In this document: positions 5,946 to 7,840 of the stretch, piece after piece | Numbering within the stretch: the first letter of the stretch is position 1 | Layout of the letters: each line of letters starts with the position of its first letter | Assembly (NCBI GenBank): GCA_964585575.1 | Contig: CAZPEM010000150.1 | Coordinates: 1-7,840, forward strand | DNA from: UBA4655 sp964585575 | GTDB taxonomy: Bacteria > Planctomycetota > Planctomycetia > Pirellulales > UBA1268 | Length of the DNA: 7,840 nt | Direction: 5' to 3' | Program-made: the position numbers and the translations under genes | Notes under the pieces: model-generated | Told to the model about the DNA's origin: nothing | Databases searched by the model: none | What the model saw: the letters and a program-made list of their open reading frames with translations, nothing else

Positions 5946-7439
5946 ATGGAACCTGCGACACGCGGCCCCGGAACGTCGGGCCTGACCGATTCTCTGCGGC
6001 AGGCGGTCCTCGGCCTCGTGCTTGCGTCCGCCACGGTGAATCTTCTGCCCGGGGCCGACGCGAACGACTCACCGCCGCAGTTCGGCCCCTGGGAGCGGGT
6101 TCGAGTGAAGATGGACGCCCGGGGAGAACTCTTCGCCCCGACGGGGGACGACTCCGGCGAGGTCCGTCGGGTGTTCACGGCGGCCGCCCGGCTCGACTTC
6201 CTCGAAGGCATTGCGGACGCGACTCCAGCCGGTGACACGGCAACCGCGCCTCCGCACGCCGCACGGGGCGTCAGGCATTTTTTCTCAGCCGCTTCGGAAT
6301 TGACGATCGACGGGGTCGGCACGAGACGGTCGCTCGAACCGGCGACCACCACGCTCATCGTCGCCAGTTCGCCGACGGTGACCCATTTCGCCCCCGACGC
6401 CCTGCTCACCCGCGAGCAGGCGGAACTGCTCGCCATCGCGTTCGACCCGCTGCTGCTCGACGGACTCCTGCCGCCGACCGACGCGGGTCCGGCGGAATGG
6501 CGGCCGTCGGCCGAACTCGTGGCTGCCCTGCTCGCGATCGACACGGTCGGCCGGCCGGTGGGCGAACCAGAGGCCGAATCGGCCGGCGACCAGCCCGATT
6601 CGGCGACGGGGGGCCCTCTCCTTGCCCGGTTGGAACCGGCCGCCGATCCGGATGGTGCACGGAAACTGATCGTCTCGGGCACCGTGCATGGGGCCGTGGA
6701 TGGCGTCCCCACGACGATCCGAGTCGACGGCAGCTACGAACTCGACGCCGCCGGCCGACGGGTGAAGAGCGGAGTCGTCCGGCTCCGCGAAAAAAGGCAG
6801 GCCGGACACGTTTCGCCCGGGTTCGAGTGCGAGGCGAGTTTCCAGATGGCCCGCCGGCCGGCCGCAGGGTCCCAGGCGGTTCCGACCATCGACGCCGCGG
6901 TGCCGACCGGGATGGAAGCGGCGTGGACCCGCCTGCTTGGCGGCGAGTTCCGGGGAAGCCCGCGTCTGCTCCGTTTCGAGGATCCGGATCGACGCTTCGC
7001 CGTCGTCCACGACGCCCGCTGGCGGGCCGTCGCCGACGATTCCCGCGGCGTCGTGCTCCGATTGGTGGACGAGGGGGCTCTCCTCGCGGAGTGCACGGTG
7101 TCGCCGCTGCCGCCGGGCGAAACGGGCATGCCGATCGAGGACTTCCGCCGGGACATCGAGCGATCGCTCGGGGGTCGGCTGGGGCGGTTCACCGCCTCCG
7201 AAGAGCTCCCCGCCGCGAAGTCGCCCGTACGGGTGCTGCGGGTCGTGTCCGAGGGCGCGACCGACGGGATCCCGCTCGAATGGCGGCACTATCTCGTCGA
7301 GGATCGGCTCGCCGAGGACGGCCGAAGGAGCCGAACGGCCGTGACTTTCGCCGTCGAGCGCCGATTCGCCGACAGGTTCGGACGGGCGGATGCCGATTTC
7401 ATCGGCGGTTTGTCCCCGAAAACGGGGCCCGCACCTTGA
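5946..7439 (+). CDS. Secreted protein of unknown function, possible PsbP/DUF1795-like C-terminal domain
   Basis: 497 residues from this start. The N-terminus looks like a signal peptide: LRQ, then the hydrophobic stretch AVLGLVLASATVNLLPG (20-36), then A-D-A before N40. Cleavage near 39/40 would export it. ATG at 5901, in frame and 15 codons earlier, is the alternative; neither has a convincing Shine-Dalgarno and 5946 gives the more ordinary signal peptide. The middle (about 48-300) is rich in beta-strand-like stretches (WERVRVKMDARGELF, LIVSGTVHGAVDGVPTTIRV) and is not recognised. Residues about 345-489 have a WRAVADDSRGVVLRLVDEG start, an amphipathic helix with EDFRRDIERSL, then IPLEWRHYLVED and TAVTFAVERRFADRF. 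That order resembles PsbP/MOG1/DUF1795-type folds, an impression only. The stop codon overlaps the putative infC -35 box, so the two genes are probably separate units. No enzyme motif was seen. Confidence 0.8.
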   Translation: MEPATRGPGTSGLTDSLRQAVLGLVLASATVNLLPGADANDSPPQFGPWERVRVKMDARGELFAPTGDDSGEVRRVFTAAARLDFLEGIADATPAGDTATAPPHAARGVRHFFSAASELTIDGVGTRRSLEPATTTLIVASSPTVTHFAPDALLTREQAELLAIAFDPLLLDGLLPPTDAGPAEWRPSAELVAALLAIDTVGRPVGEPEAESAGDQPDSATGGPLLARLEPAADPDGARKLIVSGTVHGAVDGVPTTIRVDGSYELDAAGRRVKSGVVRLREKRQAGHVSPGFECEASFQMARRPAAGSQAVPTIDAAVPTGMEAAWTRLLGGEFRGSPRLLRFEDPDRRFAVVHDARWRAVADDSRGVVLRLVDEGALLAECTVSPLPPGETGMPIEDFRRDIERSLGGRLGRFTASEELPAAKSPVRVLRVVSEGATDGIPLEWRHYLVEDRLAEDGRRSRTAVTFAVERRFADRFGRADADFIGGLSPKTGPAP

Positions 7440-7465
7440 CGGCCCCCCGTTCCCGAGAGGATAGT
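7436..7465 (+). promoter_or_regulatory. Candidate sigma-70 promoter of infC
   Basis: TTGACG (7436-7441, five of six matches to TTGACA), an 18-base spacer, then GATAGT (7460-7465, four of six matches to TATAAT). It overlaps the TGA of the upstream gene. Expected transcript start is near 7472, giving an infC leader of about 135 bases. It is the best two-box promoter match in the window. Confidence 0.45.
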
Positions 7466-7555
7466 ACTGCTCGCTCCAGCGGTGCCCAGTGGCGGTATTT
7501 CCATGGGAGGCCGGCCGATATCCTGGTGACTCGGTACCTTGCCCGACGGAGCGCG

Positions 7556-7603
7556 ATGCGGATCCCACCCGAGGATTCTCGTCGTCGTCGACCGGAGGCG
7601 TGA
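7556..7603 (+). CDS. Possible 15-codon upstream ORF / leader peptide before infC
   Basis: ATG at 7556 opens MRIPPEDSRRRRPEA and stops at TGA 7601-7603. GGAG (7548-7551) lies four bases before the ATG, a usable but close Shine-Dalgarno. The ORF contains four consecutive arginine codons, CGT CGT CGT CGA, and covers the infC ribosome site. Its stop is three bases from the infC start and in the same frame, so terminating ribosomes could feed or block infC initiation. A chance ORF of this size is quite possible. Confidence 0.3.
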   Translation: MRIPPEDSRRRRPEA

Positions 7604-7609
7604 GCCATC
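7594..7609 (+). promoter_or_regulatory. infC ribosome binding site with non-canonical ATC start
   Basis: GGAGG (7594-7598) is followed by eight bases and then ATC (7607-7609), the first codon that fits the IF3 alignment. An in-frame TGA at 7601-7603 rules out any earlier start in this frame. There is no ATG in frame before codon 60, and the earliest GTG is codon 18, inside the conserved N-domain. Confidence 0.85.
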
Positions 7610-7840
7610 GAGAAGCAGCATCGCATCAACGAGCAGATCCGGATCTCACCGGTACGGGTGATTTCCGACGAAGGCGCCCAGTTGGGAGTGATCCCGACGA
7701 TCGAGGCGCTCGACCGAGCCCGCGAGGCCGGCCTCGACCTGGTCGAGGTGGCGCCGAACGAGTCCCCGCCGGTCTGCCGAATCATGGACTTCGGCAAATT
7801 CAAGTACCAGCAAAAAAAGAAGCAGCACAAGACCCACGTC
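7607..7840 (+). CDS. infC: Translation initiation factor IF-3, N-terminal part (runs off right edge)
   Basis: 78 codons are present; the C-terminal domain lies beyond the window. IF3 binds the 30S subunit, keeps it apart from 50S and checks the start codon-initiator tRNA pairing. The N-domain is unmistakable: KQHRINEQIRISPVRVI (3-19), LGVIPTIEALDRAREAGLDL (26-45), VEVAPNESPPVCRIMDFGKF (46-65), then the lysine-rich linker start KYQQKKKQ. Translation must begin at ATC, because TGA sits two codons upstream and a good GGAGG precedes ATC by eight bases. In E. coli infC starts with AUU, and IF3 represses its own translation by rejecting that codon; the ATC here suggests the same feedback. Genes for L35 and L20 (rpmI, rplT) usually follow infC but would be outside the window. 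Confidence 0.95.
   Translation, partial: MEKQHRINEQIRISPVRVISDEGAQLGVIPTIEALDRAREAGLDLVEVAPNESPPVCRIMDFGKFKYQQKKKQHKTHV

Noticed and set aside
4352..6235. 627-codon plus-strand open frame opposite the sigma factor
   Set aside because: Antisense shadow. The minus strand has unmistakable sigma regions 2 and 4 and a good ribosome site.
5717..6712. Upstream extension of the sigma factor frame by 332 codons
   Set aside because: It overlaps the divergent secreted-protein gene, has Ser/Arg-rich shadow composition, and the ribosome site at 5723-5727 fixes the start at 5716.
7414..7427. CCCCG-AAAA-CGGGG hairpin at the end of the secreted-protein gene as a terminator
   Set aside because: It lies inside the coding region, has only five base pairs and no following T run. 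It also competes with a GGGGCC/GGCCCC pairing (7424-7429 with 7441-7446). Not enough to call a terminator.
1..7840. CRISPR array, phage, toxin-antitoxin or transposon
   Set aside because: No regularly spaced direct repeats, no terminal inverted repeats and no transposase, integrase or nuclease motifs were seen. All genes have similar GC-rich codon use.

Overview
The window looks like a draft-genome or metagenome contig from a GC-rich planctomycete, probably of the Pirellulales type. The evidence is indirect. It includes a J-domain protein running into leucine-rich repeats with the L-T-D-E-G-L signature common in that phylum, a sigma factor with stacked helix-turn-helix domains at its N-terminus, secreted proteins of unknown function, and a planctomycete-like IF3 N-terminus. 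A run of exactly 100 N (4109-4208) marks a scaffold join of unknown true length.

Layout. (1) 1-565, minus: 5' part of a J-domain/LRR gene, cut by the left edge. (2) 566-751: divergent promoter region. (3) 752-2803, plus: exported SurA/PpiC-like folding factor built from two tandem chaperone-parvulin units. (4) 2815-4101, plus: class I/II aminotransferase of the AlaC/LL-DAP-aminotransferase type, 11 bases downstream and probably cotranscribed. (5) 4102-4216: convergent intergenic region holding the assembly gap. (6) 4217-5716, minus: 499-residue sigma-70-family factor with three predicted HTH segments before the sigma core. (7) 5717-5945: divergent intergenic region with a palindrome next to a -10-like box. 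(8) 5946-7439, plus: secreted protein of unknown function with a possible PsbP/DUF1795-like C-terminal half. (9) 7440-7606: infC leader with a good promoter candidate and a 15-codon upstream ORF. (10) 7607-right edge, plus: start of infC (IF3), which must begin at an ATC codon.

The genes do not form one obvious pathway. The J-domain protein and the SurA-like protein are both folding factors (cytosolic and exported respectively) transcribed divergently. The sigma factor and IF3 genes are information-processing genes. No CRISPR array, transposase, integrase, tRNA or rRNA was seen. The items most worth a second look are the sigma factor's architecture and altered -10-reading residues, the infC leader with its non-canonical start, and the duplicated parvulin units that lack the usual histidines.
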